A stretch of DNA of 54,264 nucleotides from Nostoc sp. WHI (GCF_015714725.1 NZ_WBKM01000020.1:1-54264), one strand, 5' to 3'. Counted from the first letter of the stretch, positions 18,594 through 27,613 are shown. Notes: generated from the sequence alone by a model not told the origin. Translations and numbers: made by a program.

Positions 18594-19468
18594 GAATTAT
18601 TGTTAAACGCTCAACCTCGATCAGATCCACGTCACAGTTGCATTGTACAAATTCCAACGGACTCTCAATTTAAACAGACAGTTGCAAATTGTGACGTTTT
18701 AAATAATAGGCTACTACGCCCAATATACATTCTTGACCAGCTTTGTCGTATGCTTGGACAAGTAAAATTTTTCATTGCTAAGTATTAAAAAACAATTATT
18801 GTATAGTTTAAACTGTTATATTGACTATTAACTACTGAAGATTGATTAATAATCTAGGCGTTGGCGTAGCGTCTCGTAGAGAAGACATCGCCTACTTTGC
18901 CTACATTGATTTATGCTCACTACAGAAATTTTGTTACCCAAAAATCATTACTGCTACATCCACATAATTTAATCCATAATTAGTGATTAAATTTAATCAA
19001 TTAATTAAACGCTGTAGGGGCAATTCATGAATTGCCCCTACCTGAAAATCAAGGTTTCGGCTATTGTTTGCGTAAGTCCTGAATTTGTCTAGTCAAATAC
19101 CAAAGATATTTAAGACAAAATCGTATAATAGGAGAGAAAAAATCCTCTCTATGCCCAACAAAAACTGTGAATTTCGCCTTTTTTGCTGGATATCCTATGT
19201 GCTTTATGTCTTGAGAAAGTTAAATGACTAATAAATTATCTCAAAATCCTCAGTTTTCAGTCTGACTTTAGACTTATAAAATATAAATCTATCAAGATTT
19301 GCTTATATTGATTTGAGTGCTGCTATTTTGTCAGCATTATGTAAGGATTACTTTGGCTCGAATGGCTCAAACGAGTTCTAGAGAGCGCCTTTTCGCGGAA
19401 GTTATGAGGTCAGCAGCCTCTACTCGGAAGACCACAAAAATATAGACCTGTACACGGAACTTTGGCTA
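18594..19468. other. Gene-free 875-bp spacer with two dispersed palindromes
   Basis: I find no credible gene. At ~18858-18895 there is a GTAGCGTCTCGTAGAGAAG-type palindrome bounded by GGCG and CGCC arms. At 19013-19040 the palindrome GTAGGGGCAATTCATG/AATTGCCCCTAC is perfect, followed by TTTGCGTAAGTCCT at ~19066-19080. This is a partial copy of the element seen whole at 29365-29454. The promoter of the glucosidase at 19469 should lie near the right end. Confidence 0.6.
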
Positions 19469-21760
19469 ATGACACCGGATACACTAATGACCCCGGAAAA
19501 AATTTTCTTGGATGGAAAAACTTTTATTCCTGCTGAACAATTACCGATCCCGGAGTGGCCTTGTGTTGTGAGTGAAAGACCACAACCGACGCTGACGGTT
19601 AAAGATGATGATTTATTTTTTGTGACAGATACTATTGGGAATATTTCTGGCTGTTCCCTTAACGATGGCAATCCCAGTATGGGACTGTTTTGTTGTGATA
19701 CAAGATTTCTGAATCGCTTGGAGTTGCAAATTGAAGGGCGATCGCCTGTACTCCTCAGTAGTAGTGCCCAAAAAGGGTTTTCACTCTCAGTTTTGTGTAC
19801 CAACCCCAGAATTGACGAACGCCTGAAAGCCGACACTATCGGAATTCGCCGAGAAATCGTGCTGAATGGAGCATTATTTGAAGAAATAGAAGTATCCAAC
19901 TACAGCACAACAACCGTCAGTTTTGAACTAAGCATCAGCTTTGACGCGGATTTTGTTGATTTATTTGAAGTCCGAGGCTACAACAGAGAAAAACGAGGCC
20001 GGCTTTTACGCCTTGTGGCCTTGACGCCTGAGGAAGGAACATTTTCTCTCGTCGATGGCGTTACGCCTATACCCAAAGAGCCATCTGCCTTTAGGGAAGA
20101 ATCTTTGACACTCGCTTATCAAGGTTTGGATGGCTCGGTGATGGAATCCCGGATTCTATTCCAACATCGGCAACCAGACTCTTTCAAGGGTTACACTGCG
20201 GTTTGGCAGCTAGAGTTGGCTTCTCACGAAACTCAAAAGCTGGGCTACCGAGTGAATATGTTGAGAAACAACCAATCCAGTTCAACCGTGAGCGCCGCCA
20301 TTACCTTAGGACAGGCGAAAGCCGCTGAGTTTATGGAAGAGCAAAACTGGGTACAACAAATTACACGTATTAGCTCAGATAAGAATACCTTCAATCGAGT
20401 GATTGAGCGGGCAGAACAAGATATGTATTTGTTGCGCCAATCTTTTGGGAAGCATAAAATTGTTTCCGCCGGAGTGCCGTGGTTTTCGACACTATTTGGT
20501 CGAGATTCGCTGATCACAGCTTCCCAAACCTTGATGTTAAACTCGCAAATCGCCAAAGAAACCCTGATATTACTAGCGACATACCAAGGTAAAATCGACG
20601 ACGAATGGCGCGAAGAAGAACCGGGTAAGATTTTGCACGAGCTACGTTTGGGAGAAATGGCTCGTTGTCAAGAAATTCCCCATACACCCTACTATGGTAC
20701 TGTTGACGCCACTCCCCTATGGCTGATGCTCTATGCCGAACATTATGCTTGGACTCACGATCAAGAACTCCTAGAGCAACTTTGGCCGAATGCTCTAGCA
20801 GCAATGGAGTGGATCGATCGCAATAGCAAACAAACCAGTTACCTCAGTTACTTCCGTAAATCCAAACGCGGTCTTGTTAACCAAGGTTGGAAGGATTCTG
20901 GCGATTGTATTGTAAACCACAAGGGAGAATTAGCCAACGGCCCAATTACCCTGTCTGAGGTGCAAGCTTACGTCTATGCTGCAAAAATGCGCCTAGCAGA
21001 AATAGCTAGGATGAAGAAGCGGCTTGATTTGGCAGATCGTTGGCAAGAAGAGGCGAGAAATCTTAAGATTCGTTTTAATCGAGATTTTTGGGTGGAAGAC
21101 CAGGATTTTTGCGCTTTGGCTTTGGATGGAGATGGCAACCCAGTAGACAGTATCACCTCAAATCCCGGTCATTGTCTGAATTTGGGCCTCTTCACCCACG
21201 AAAAGGCTTATAGTGTAGCAGAACGGTTGCGGGCACCAGATATGTTTAATGGTTGGGGCATTCGTACCCTGAGTAGTTTGTCACCCGCTTACAATCCAAT
21301 GGGCTATCACACTGGTTCGGTCTGGCCTCATGATAACGCTTTGATTGCAATGGGATTGCGATCGCTCGGTCTAATTGATCAAGCCCTAGAAATATTCCAA
21401 GGTTTATTCGACATGACTGAGCAGCAACCCTATCAACGTCCTCCAGAACTTTTGTGCGGCTACGAACGGAACGGTGATAATGCTCCCGTACAGTATCCAG
21501 TTGCTTGTACTCCCCAAGCTTGGGCTACTGGTAGTATTTTTCAACTACTGCAAATGATGGTCAATTTGGTGCCTGACGCTCAAAATAACTGCTTGCGAAT
21601 AATCGATCCCGCTTTGCCAGAATCGATTAATCGCCTGTCATTTCATAATTTGCGAGTCGGCCCCACCATCCTCGATTTAGAATTCGAGCGTTCTGGGACT
21701 ACCACTGCTTGTCGCGTTGCTAAAAAACGGGGCAATCTCCGGGTAGTTATCGAAGCATAA
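19469..21760 (+). CDS. Glycogen-debranching-type amylo-alpha-1,6-glucosidase
   Basis: A protein of 763 residues with an N-terminal glycogen-debranching beta domain (LTVKDDDLFFVTDTIGNISG, MGLFCCDTRFLNRLELQIEG) and a C-terminal (alpha/alpha)6 barrel (PWFSTLFGRDSLITASQTLM, GTVDATPLWLMLYAEHYAWT, QGWKDSGDCIVN, GYHTGSVWPHDNALIAMGLR). Proteins of this kind hydrolyse alpha-glucans or related glucosides. The exact substrate is not set, and roles in glycogen or compatible-solute turnover are possible. Two in-frame ATGs (19469 and 19487) are possible starts. It is a single gene, and a G-rich short repeat follows its stop. Confidence 0.88.
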   Translation: MTPDTLMTPEKIFLDGKTFIPAEQLPIPEWPCVVSERPQPTLTVKDDDLFFVTDTIGNISGCSLNDGNPSMGLFCCDTRFLNRLELQIEGRSPVLLSSSAQKGFSLSVLCTNPRIDERLKADTIGIRREIVLNGALFEEIEVSNYSTTTVSFELSISFDADFVDLFEVRGYNREKRGRLLRLVALTPEEGTFSLVDGVTPIPKEPSAFREESLTLAYQGLDGSVMESRILFQHRQPDSFKGYTAVWQLELASHETQKLGYRVNMLRNNQSSSTVSAAITLGQAKAAEFMEEQNWVQQITRISSDKNTFNRVIERAEQDMYLLRQSFGKHKIVSAGVPWFSTLFGRDSLITASQTLMLNSQIAKETLILLATYQGKIDDEWREEEPGKILHELRLGEMARCQEIPHTPYYGTVDATPLWLMLYAEHYAWTHDQELLEQLWPNALAAMEWIDRNSKQTSYLSYFRKSKRGLVNQGWKDSGDCIVNHKGELANGPITLSEVQAYVYAAKMRLAEIARMKKRLDLADRWQEEARNLKIRFNRDFWVEDQDFCALALDGDGNPVDSITSNPGHCLNLGLFTHEKAYSVAERLRAPDMFNGWGIRTLSSLSPAYNPMGYHTGSVWPHDNALIAMGLRSLGLIDQALEIFQGLFDMTEQQPYQRPPELLCGYERNGDNAPVQYPVACTPQAWATGSIFQLLQMMVNLVPDAQNNCLRIIDPALPESINRLSFHNLRVGPTILDLEFERSGTTTACRVAKKRGNLRVVIEA

Positions 21761-21805
21761 GAAGGGAGTAGGGAGTAGGGAGTGGGGAATTTACCACTCC
21801 CTATT

Positions 21806-22486
21806 TTATACTTGTTCGTCAGTATGTAAAGTTTTCAAGAGCTGCTCTGTAAGCTCGATCAATTCATATACAGAATTTTGTGTAAGTTGTGTAGTTTTGA
21901 AGCCATGAGCGATCGCATTACGTAATAAGAGTGCATTCATTAGTAACTGATACTCAGATTTTGAAATTACACCTTCAGTTGCTAATTGCTTTACTAAGTA
22001 GAGTGGATCAAATCTTTCTAAACTTAGCTCTTCCTTTTCGGTAATAAGTCTCAAAGTTGCTTCTGCCAAAGACCAAGAATATAGAATAGCTGATTCTGGA
22101 TGTTGCGTTGTAAGTTGCCTTGCTACTTGCAACTGTGATTCTATTTCATGTTCCTGAAGAGAACCCTCTGCTTTCAGAGAATACATTATATCCTCCGGGT
22201 TGGTCATTACTAATTCAAATCTCCAACCAGGATGTTTTTCTACCGCTTGAGCTAAATTAACTAAATATTGATTAGAAGAAGAATTAAGTGAGGAGCGTGA
22301 CTTGACTTCAATAACTACATTTTCTTCTCCCCGACGTACTATCATGTCAGGGCGATAGTGATTAAGGAAGTCAGGTAAGTCTTCTGGATTTGGATGAAAA
22401 AAAACTTCGTAACCCTTTTCACGATACTCCTCTCCTAGTTTCAGCAATCGCTCTCTTTCTAAGTTTGCGGTTGGAGTTTCCATCAA
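21806..22486 (-). CDS. PD-(D/E)XK nuclease-like domain joined to a HEPN-like domain
   Basis: A protein of 226 residues. Residues ~1-100 resemble the REase AHJR-like fold: Asp47 in YRPDMIV and Glu60/Lys62 in VVIEVKSR give the D...ExK catalytic set. Residues ~105-222 are all helical and contain R189-N190-x3-H194 (RNAIAHGF), the Rx4H signature of HEPN ribonucleases. A DNase-like and an RNase-like active site therefore sit on one chain. The start overlaps the stop of the RusA-like gene by four bases (ATGA), so both are one transcript. Such pairs suggest mobile-DNA handling or phage defence. No direct evidence of function is visible. Confidence 0.75.
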   Translation of the reverse strand: MMETPTANLERERLLKLGEEYREKGYEVFFHPNPEDLPDFLNHYRPDMIVRRGEENVVIEVKSRSSLNSSSNQYLVNLAQAVEKHPGWRFELVMTNPEDIMYSLKAEGSLQEHEIESQLQVARQLTTQHPESAILYSWSLAEATLRLITEKEELSLERFDPLYLVKQLATEGVISKSEYQLLMNALLLRNAIAHGFKTTQLTQNSVYELIELTEQLLKTLHTDEQV

Positions 22487-22896
22487 ATAATTAACTCCTG
22501 GTTAGGAGCATCAATTACGACAATATGTAAGAACTCATTGCCACGAGCAAAACCTTCCGCCAATGTTGGGGTCATGTTTTCTATTCTAAAGTTACCTGAC
22601 AAATTTCTCTTTCTAACTAAGAGATCGCTTACTTGAGAATCGTCGTCGTAGGCTAATCCATTAATTGCATCTTGAATAGGCTTCGGTATATTGTCTACAT
22701 CCATTTTATCAGAATCATAGAAATAGGTTATCTGGAGCATAACCAACCCAGTAGCTGTTTTTTGTTCCGAAGACCAGTATTTTTCAGCCTCTTGTCGCAC
22801 TGTCTTTCTCCAAGCTTCACGCCGATTGCCCTTGCCGCGATCGCGAGCCTGTTGTGAGACTGGTGGGCCATCTACTATGAATTCAAATCTGGTCAA
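22483..22896 (-). CDS. RusA-family Holliday junction resolvase-like protein
   Basis: A protein of 137 residues. The RusA signature KMDVDNIPKPIQDAINGLAY supplies Asp66, Asp68 and Lys72, and acidic residues at 84-86 match the third metal ligand. This is the pattern and spacing of the E. coli RusA active site (D70, D72, K76, D91). An N-terminal GPPVSQQARDRGKGNRR segment is also typical. RusA proteins are usually phage-borne and cut four-way junctions. Here the gene is coupled by overlap to a nuclease/HEPN gene, with no phage genes nearby. Confidence 0.85.
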   Translation of the reverse strand: MTRFEFIVDGPPVSQQARDRGKGNRREAWRKTVRQEAEKYWSSEQKTATGLVMLQITYFYDSDKMDVDNIPKPIQDAINGLAYDDDSQVSDLLVRKRNLSGNFRIENMTPTLAEGFARGNEFLHIVVIDAPNQELII

Positions 22897-22994
22897 TGCA
22901 CTTCTAAATAATAGATCACAGGTTATTTTATGCTAGTAACCTCGAACACAAGCAGATAATTTTCGCTACTCATGACAGAGGAATACTACCGTTA

Positions 22995-23291
22995 CTAACT
23001 GTTGCTGCCTCGCTCAGTAGCTTCGCTGAGTGCTTCACGAATTATCTCATCACTCACACCATGCCGTTTCAGGCTCGCAATCAATATCGAAACAGTATCA
23101 CCCTCAAGTCGTTCAATATCTGCTCTAAGTCCTTGTCCGATATAAGCACGAACTAATGGCTGATAACCAGAAAACCCTAACAATGGTGCTACTCGCTTCA
23201 AATCCTCAATCACATCTTCGGGAATGCGAATTGTAATTGTCGTCATTGGACGATTTTTATCGAGTCGCTTTCTTAAGACTTCAGCTTTCAT
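22995..23291 (-). CDS. Ribbon-helix-helix-type antitoxin of a BrnT-like pair
   Basis: About 98 residues with the core ITIRIPEDVIEDLKRVAPLL and SGYQPLVRAYIGQGLRADIE, typical of CopG/BrnA-like antitoxins that bind DNA and neutralise a BrnT RNase. The ATG at 23291 overlaps the 3' end of the BrnT-like reading frame by 11 bases, the usual toxin-first order. A GTG nine bases upstream is an alternative start. The antitoxin looks intact although its toxin appears broken. Confidence 0.75.
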   Translation of the reverse strand: MKAEVLRKRLDKNRPMTTITIRIPEDVIEDLKRVAPLLGFSGYQPLVRAYIGQGLRADIERLEGDTVSILIASLKRHGVSDEIIREALSEATERGSNS

Positions 23292-23517
23292 AGTATTCAC
23301 GTTCCTTGCGCGTCGCTTTCCGAGCCGAGATGATCCGAATCATGTCGTTTTCACGTTCAATGTAGACGACGTACAGAAGATTCCATCGTCTGTCCAAGCC
23401 AATCACAGCATCCCGCTCCTCATCATTGCGGCTTGCATCAACCACCACTAGAAACGGATCGAAGAAAGCTTCTACGGCTTGCTGAAATGTTATGCCGTCA
23501 TGATTGCTAGGATTAAT
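23281..23517 (-). pseudogene. BrnT-like toxin, 5' end broken
   Basis: The open frame reads NHDGITFQQAVEAFFDP, then DEERDAVIGLDRRWNLLYVV, then MIRIISARKATRKEREYYES. These are the GITF.EA, ER, G and RIISARKAT-RE-R-YE hallmarks of BrnT RNase toxins. No usable start codon precedes GITF. In the next frame upstream the codons give EKARL, as expected for the missing N-terminus, so one lost A near 23510 would explain the break. A TGA in that frame farther upstream suggests more decay. An ATT start at 23517 would give 78 residues and cannot be excluded. Confidence 0.6.
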
Positions 23518-23638
23518 CTAGCTTTCTCCTGGTTTCAAAGGAAGGTGACACCATTAAGCACGAAAAACACATCCATACCTCATAGTCTAGGCAAGATGTA
23601 TTTACGTTGTCAATACGCTTTCTTGTAAAAGGTTACAA

Positions 23639-23850
23639 TTACAATTCAGGGCTGAATCTTAATGCGTCCTGAAACCTTGCAATGTTCACCTGTTTATTAT
23701 CTTCGTCAACCCGATAAATTGTTTTATTGCGTAATAGTGCGATCGCACTCTTTTTATTTTTAGGATTACTCGCAATTTTTCCCAAGGCGATGTACAAACC
23801 TGCCCAACTTCATTAGCTTTCCGGGCTGTTTGGTAATTGGCAGACTTTAC
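23639..23850 (-). pseudogene. Remnant of a small unidentified protein
   Basis: The minus strand carries a coherent C-terminal reading: LYIALGKIASNPKNKKSAIA, then LLRNKTIYRVDEDNKQVNIA, then RFQDALRFSPEL and a stop at 23639. The preceding frame continues the same style of sequence (ANYQTARKANEVGQV), with the join near 23800 needing a one- or two-base shift. No start codon fits. I do not recognise the family. The charged, short character and the place beside an antitoxin suggest another toxin-antitoxin remnant. Confidence 0.35.
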
Positions 23851-23958
23851 GCACTATTCACTTTATCACTGTCATACTGTTTACAATTGCTTATTCCTTA
23901 CTTGCTCTCAAAGTAGGAAGCGTCCGTCTAGTTAAGTCTATGTTCCTGTAGAGGTTTT

Positions 23959-24675
23959 ATGAGTCTGATTCTTCCCAAACGCACCCTATCCCGTCGCCGG
24001 TTACTGCAAGTATCTGGACTTTCAGGGGTAGGCTTTCTTTTAGGTGGCTGTGGGACAAGTTTGTTCTCAGATAATGTCCGGCAAATATCTGAGCCACTAA
24101 ATCAACGTCTTGAAGCACTCTTGTTAAGTCAGAAACCAGTTCCAGAATTTCCTGTTAGTGCTATAGAAGCAGATAAATTACTGATTAATACCTTTGACTT
24201 CACTCCGCAAATTGATCCGGCGCAGTTTCGCCTAACGATTGATGGTGAGGTTGCTAACGCGATGCAATTGAGCATGGTGGATATTCAAAAACTTCCCTTG
24301 ACTTCAATGGTGATTCGCCATGTCTGTGTTGAAGGCTGGGCTGCGATCGTTCAATGGGGGGGTGTGCGATTACAAGACTTAGTAGCGTTGGTACAGCCGA
24401 AGTCAAACGTTCGTTATGTCTACTTCAAATCTGCTGATGGCTATTATGAAAGCTGGGATATTGCTTCTGCGGTACATCCCCAAACTCTCATGGCTTATCA
24501 AAAGAATGGACAACCATTGTCAGTTGATAATGGTGCGCCTATGCGCCTAGCATCCCCAATTAAACTGGGCTACAAGCAAAGCAAGTGGGTAACTCAAATT
24601 ACATTTGTCAGCAATTTGTTGCCCATTAAAGGCTATTGGGAGGATCAGGGCTATGAGTGGTTTGGAGGACTATAG
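23959..24675 (+). CDS. Exported molybdopterin-dependent oxidoreductase, SUOX/MsrP-like
   Basis: A protein of 238 residues with a twin-arginine-like N-terminus (SRRRLLQVSG) followed by a lipobox-like LLGGC (Cys31), so it is probably a Tat-exported lipoprotein. The Mo-cofactor domain has Cys123 in VIRHVCVEGWAAIVQWGGV, the expected molybdenum-binding cysteine, and ends with the family motif KLGYKQSKWVTQITF. Related enzymes reduce protein methionine sulfoxide (MsrP) or oxidise sulfite. The haem partner (MsrQ) is not adjacent. It stands alone between toxin-antitoxin remnants and the Ro/UBL cassette. Confidence 0.88.
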   Translation: MSLILPKRTLSRRRLLQVSGLSGVGFLLGGCGTSLFSDNVRQISEPLNQRLEALLLSQKPVPEFPVSAIEADKLLINTFDFTPQIDPAQFRLTIDGEVANAMQLSMVDIQKLPLTSMVIRHVCVEGWAAIVQWGGVRLQDLVALVQPKSNVRYVYFKSADGYYESWDIASAVHPQTLMAYQKNGQPLSVDNGAPMRLASPIKLGYKQSKWVTQITFVSNLLPIKGYWEDQGYEWFGGL

Positions 24676-24706
24676 TCTACTTGATAGCACTATTCATGGA
24701 CGCAAG

Positions 24707-25345
24707 CTACCTAAACAGAGATTGAACACTCAAATCCTTTAGAGTGATGGTGAAATTACGCTGTTCTTTTGTAGCAATGAATGAAGCGATCGCTTCACAC
24801 GCCACAGCAACGGTTAACATGACTAGGTTTCGTGCCAGGGGATAATCACAGACATCATCATTCACCTCAGAAGGAACGCGATAAACGTCATTCCAAATCA
24901 CTTCTGCATAATCAGCTGACAGTCCAGCATGAAGACAAGGAATGTTAAATTGATCAGCATAATCTTTCACTGCTTGACGTGCCACACTGTTGTCAAAGAC
25001 ATCGACAATTAGCTGACTATCTTTGAGTAATTGTGTTGTATTTGCTGGTGTCAACTCTTTTGTTTTAGCATCAACTTTAGTACCAATTGCTCGATATAAA
25101 TTGTTCGCCAAGATTTTCGCCTTAAACGCTCCAACATCGGAACGGTAGTAAGGCTGAGTTGAAAGGTTACGCTCCTCAATGCGATCGCGATCAATCACCG
25201 TAAGTTTATCAAAACCAGATCGAGCCAAGTTTTCAGCAATGTTAGCTCCTAATGCTCCAGCCCCACAAATTGTTACAGGATAGTCTTTTAGCTTTGCCAT
25301 TACAGCATTAGTGCGGTAAAGCTGTTCGTGAAAAAAGATACTCAT
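24707..25345 (-). CDS. E1/ThiF-family adenylating enzyme (UBL activator)
   Basis: A 212-residue Rossmann E1-like protein. It has VTICGAGALGANIAENLARSG (GxGxxG, 28-33), Asp52 in VIDRD, R59-N60-L-x2-Q64, the Lys pair in GAFKAKI (75-77) and VFDNSVARQ, all the residues that adenylate a ubiquitin-like C-terminus. A cysteine in DDVCDYPLARN occupies the place of the catalytic Cys of MoeB/ThiF/E1 enzymes. It lies two genes downstream of a Ro60-like protein on the same strand. The 66-residue UBL-like protein at 30578-30778, ending in Gly, is the plausible substrate. No E2 or JAB peptidase is recognisable here. Confidence 0.85.
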   Translation of the reverse strand: MSIFFHEQLYRTNAVMAKLKDYPVTICGAGALGANIAENLARSGFDKLTVIDRDRIEERNLSTQPYYRSDVGAFKAKILANNLYRAIGTKVDAKTKELTPANTTQLLKDSQLIVDVFDNSVARQAVKDYADQFNIPCLHAGLSADYAEVIWNDVYRVPSEVNDDVCDYPLARNLVMLTVAVACEAIASFIATKEQRNFTITLKDLSVQSLFR

Positions 25346-25383
25346 AATAATTCGTAATTCGTAATTAATATACTCACCGCTCT

Positions 25384-25517
25384 CAATACGGTTTGGTTAA
25401 GACTTGATCCCCCCAACCCCCCTTAAAAAAGCTTGCTCAGAATGGCTCTATCTCCCCCTTTTTAAGGGGGACTAAGGGGGATCATTAAGGACTGTGCATC
25501 TTAACCGAAAAGTATTG
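25384..25517. mobile_element. MITE-like element, copy B
   Basis: Ends CAATACGGTTTGGTTAAGA and CTTAACCGAAAAGTATTG, with the same internal GATCCCCC and CCCCTTAA blocks as copies A, C and D. It is flanked by TCACCGCTCT (left) and TCACCACTCT (right), a 10-bp target duplication with one change. The right duplication supplies the stop codon of the 277-residue protein, so insertion took place exactly at that gene's end, between it and the E1-like gene. Confidence 0.8.
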
Positions 25518-26351
25518 TCACCACTCTTGTTGTTCCATCACACCTACTAAGGATTGCAAGTCAAAATCGCGATCGCGTCCACTCAGACAAATGCCAGAAC
25601 TGACAACAGTTAAATCATTTTTAGCGATCGCACTTGTGTGGCGAACACCATCAGCAGTTGTCCAATCAACTGTCCAATAATCACTGCGATCGTGGAATTG
25701 GCGTAATTCACCGCCGCCCATCTGCAATGCCTTTCTCAATCGTTTTTCATCCTGTTGGGGTTGAGCAAAGCCATCAATACGCCGAGTTGCTAATTCATAC
25801 ACTGTGCGGATTTCTGGAGTAATGCCTTTGAAGTGCAATTCTTCAGCAGGAGTAAGTTGCTTAATAGCAGATTGCAGAGTTTCAGAAATTGCCGGATCGG
25901 TACGGCGATCAACCTCCTCGAACCAGCAAGACTGTCCATTCCAACGGGCAATAATTTGCTCAAAGGTAACGCCCTCGGTTACTAGATGCACTGCGATCGG
26001 CTTAACCACCTTCAAACGTTGACGCATATCTGCTTCATTTACAGGGTATGCTAACCAGGTTTGTCCCCGCAGTGGGTGTGCTAACCGCAATCGTACTTGT
26101 GGAAAGTGTTGCAGGTATTCCGCAATTTGGGGCAAGTCTGCTTCTTCCACAACCGTTGCTGTCTTCTCATCCACAGCCTGAAAGATGCCCCAACCTTCAA
26201 ATTTACTAGGCTTTGGACTGAAGGTGTAGACCATCCCAGCTACCTGTGTGCGAACTCGTCCACCTTTGACACAGGGCGCGAGAAATTGGGTAGCAGACAA
26301 CTGTGCTTCTGCGATCGCAATTTGGTTGATTAGTTTAAATATGTTAGTCAT
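25518..26351 (-). CDS. Conserved protein of unknown function beside the E1-like gene
   Basis: I do not recognise a named domain. The 277 residues lack membrane segments. They are rich in Trp and aromatic residues and hold a conserved-looking core, RWNGQSCWFEEVDRRTDP (Cys in the middle), and a C-terminal SDYWTVDWTTADGVRHTSA. The single Cys in a WxGxxCW context could serve as an acceptor in a conjugation cascade, but that is a guess. It lies 172 bp upstream of the E1-like gene on the same strand, with only MITE copy B between them. Confidence 0.6.
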   Translation of the reverse strand: MTNIFKLINQIAIAEAQLSATQFLAPCVKGGRVRTQVAGMVYTFSPKPSKFEGWGIFQAVDEKTATVVEEADLPQIAEYLQHFPQVRLRLAHPLRGQTWLAYPVNEADMRQRLKVVKPIAVHLVTEGVTFEQIIARWNGQSCWFEEVDRRTDPAISETLQSAIKQLTPAEELHFKGITPEIRTVYELATRRIDGFAQPQQDEKRLRKALQMGGGELRQFHDRSDYWTVDWTTADGVRHTSAIAKNDLTVVSSGICLSGRDRDFDLQSLVGVMEQQEW

Positions 26352-26404
26352 AACTAATATTAATTTTTTAAAATAAAGTTACAGATGCAACCCTAGAAAC
26401 CGAG

Positions 26405-26521
26405 ATGAAATATCACTTTACTAATCCTGAGTTCTTAGCAATTATTCAGAAGGCGCGGGAAGAATTTAAGGCAGGCAAGAAGTTGTCTTTGGAAGAGATG
26501 AAAAGAGAGATTTTGCAGTGA
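26405..26521 (+). CDS. 38-residue peptide resembling an antitoxin C-terminus
   Basis: An ATG at 26405 opens MKYHFTNPEFLAIIQKAREE, then FKAGKKLSLEEMKREILQ and a stop. The helix REEFKAGKKLSLEEMKREI is like the toxin-binding tail of Phd/RelB-type antitoxins. No toxin frame is visible in the gene-free 26522-26704. It may be a leftover of a toxin-antitoxin unit or a real small gene. Confidence 0.35.
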   Translation: MKYHFTNPEFLAIIQKAREEFKAGKKLSLEEMKREILQ

Positions 26522-26704
26522 GCGATCGCTGTTACTTCATACGCCTTCTTCATATCGGTCATCAGTATCAGATTCTTGGGTTGAGCGATCGTCTAAATTA
26601 AAGTAATACAACTTCAGCTAGTTCTAAACTTTAGATTTCAGTAGTTTTCTTTAGTTAATTACGCTATAACATAGTTAATTGAGTGACTAAAAAAAAACTA
26701 AAGT

Positions 26705-27613
26705 ATGGATACCTTTTCTGAGAGGCATGGCTTTAAACTTAAGAGAGACATTATGCAGATTGAGTCAATGAATGATGATCTGCGTAACAGCTTATGGAAT
26801 GTCTTAGCTTTATTATTTTGGAACAAACTAGAAAAATATTATCAGGGTTACCATATAGACTATTCTGAAACAGAATCATCCACCTACAAGTATGTTGAAA
26901 GAGATGATATAAAATATTTAATTAAGGATTTGTGGTTTTCTCATTTTAAGAAGAAATTTGATGATTTATCAGGATACTGGAGACAAGATTATGCTTTTAT
27001 CAAACAATCTTTTTTTGAATATAAATTTAATGAAGTTTATGATTTTTTACAGTTTATTGCTAGAAATTACAGAAATGATTCTACGCGAGAAAAGTTTATT
27101 AGCTTATGCAATCATGTTTTTGAACGTGAATTGTCCGGCTATCGTTTTCTTGGCTCGATAATTACACGAATAACCTCAGAGACAGAAATTAAGGAAATAG
27201 AAGAAGCTTTAGCAGACCAGGATAGATTGGCTCCAGTATCCAATCACCTTAACACTGCACTAACTTATTTGTCGAGGAAAGAAAACCCTGACTATAGGAA
27301 TTCTATAAAAGAATCTATTAGCGCTGTGGAATCAATTTGTTGTCTAATCGCCAAAGATAACAAGGTAACATTAGGAACAGCCTTAAAGATTATAGAAAAA
27401 GAACAAAAAGTTGATTTGCATCCTGCCTTAAGTGGAGCATTTAGCAAGTTATACGGTTATACAAGTGATGCTGACGGTATACGCCATGCCTTACTAGATG
27501 AATCTGACCTTGACTTTGAAGATGCCAAGTTTATGCTTGTGTCTTGCTCTGCTTTCACTAACTATCTTAAAGAAAAAGCTATAAAAGCAGGAATTGACTT
27601 TAATAATCCGTAG
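26705..27613 (+). CDS. AbiJ-like abortive infection protein with HEPN domain
   Basis: A protein of 302 residues. The start MDTFSERHGFKL and the helical N-terminal half resemble the AbiJ N-terminal domain 4 group. The C-terminal half (~170-295) is HEPN-like with IKESISAVESICCLIAKDN and the AbiJ-type GIRHALLDE (R260-H261). AbiJ proteins stop phage growth by killing or arresting the cell, probably through RNA cleavage. The gene is AT-rich compared with its neighbours, a sign of transfer. It faces the Ro-like gene and splits the minus-strand cassette. Confidence 0.75.
   Translation: MDTFSERHGFKLKRDIMQIESMNDDLRNSLWNVLALLFWNKLEKYYQGYHIDYSETESSTYKYVERDDIKYLIKDLWFSHFKKKFDDLSGYWRQDYAFIKQSFFEYKFNEVYDFLQFIARNYRNDSTREKFISLCNHVFERELSGYRFLGSIITRITSETEIKEIEEALADQDRLAPVSNHLNTALTYLSRKENPDYRNSIKESISAVESICCLIAKDNKVTLGTALKIIEKEQKVDLHPALSGAFSKLYGYTSDADGIRHALLDESDLDFEDAKFMLVSCSAFTNYLKEKAIKAGIDFNNP

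Noticed and set aside
18600..18788. 62-codon plus-strand frame
   Set aside because: Random-looking composition in an AT-rich spacer and no ribosome site.
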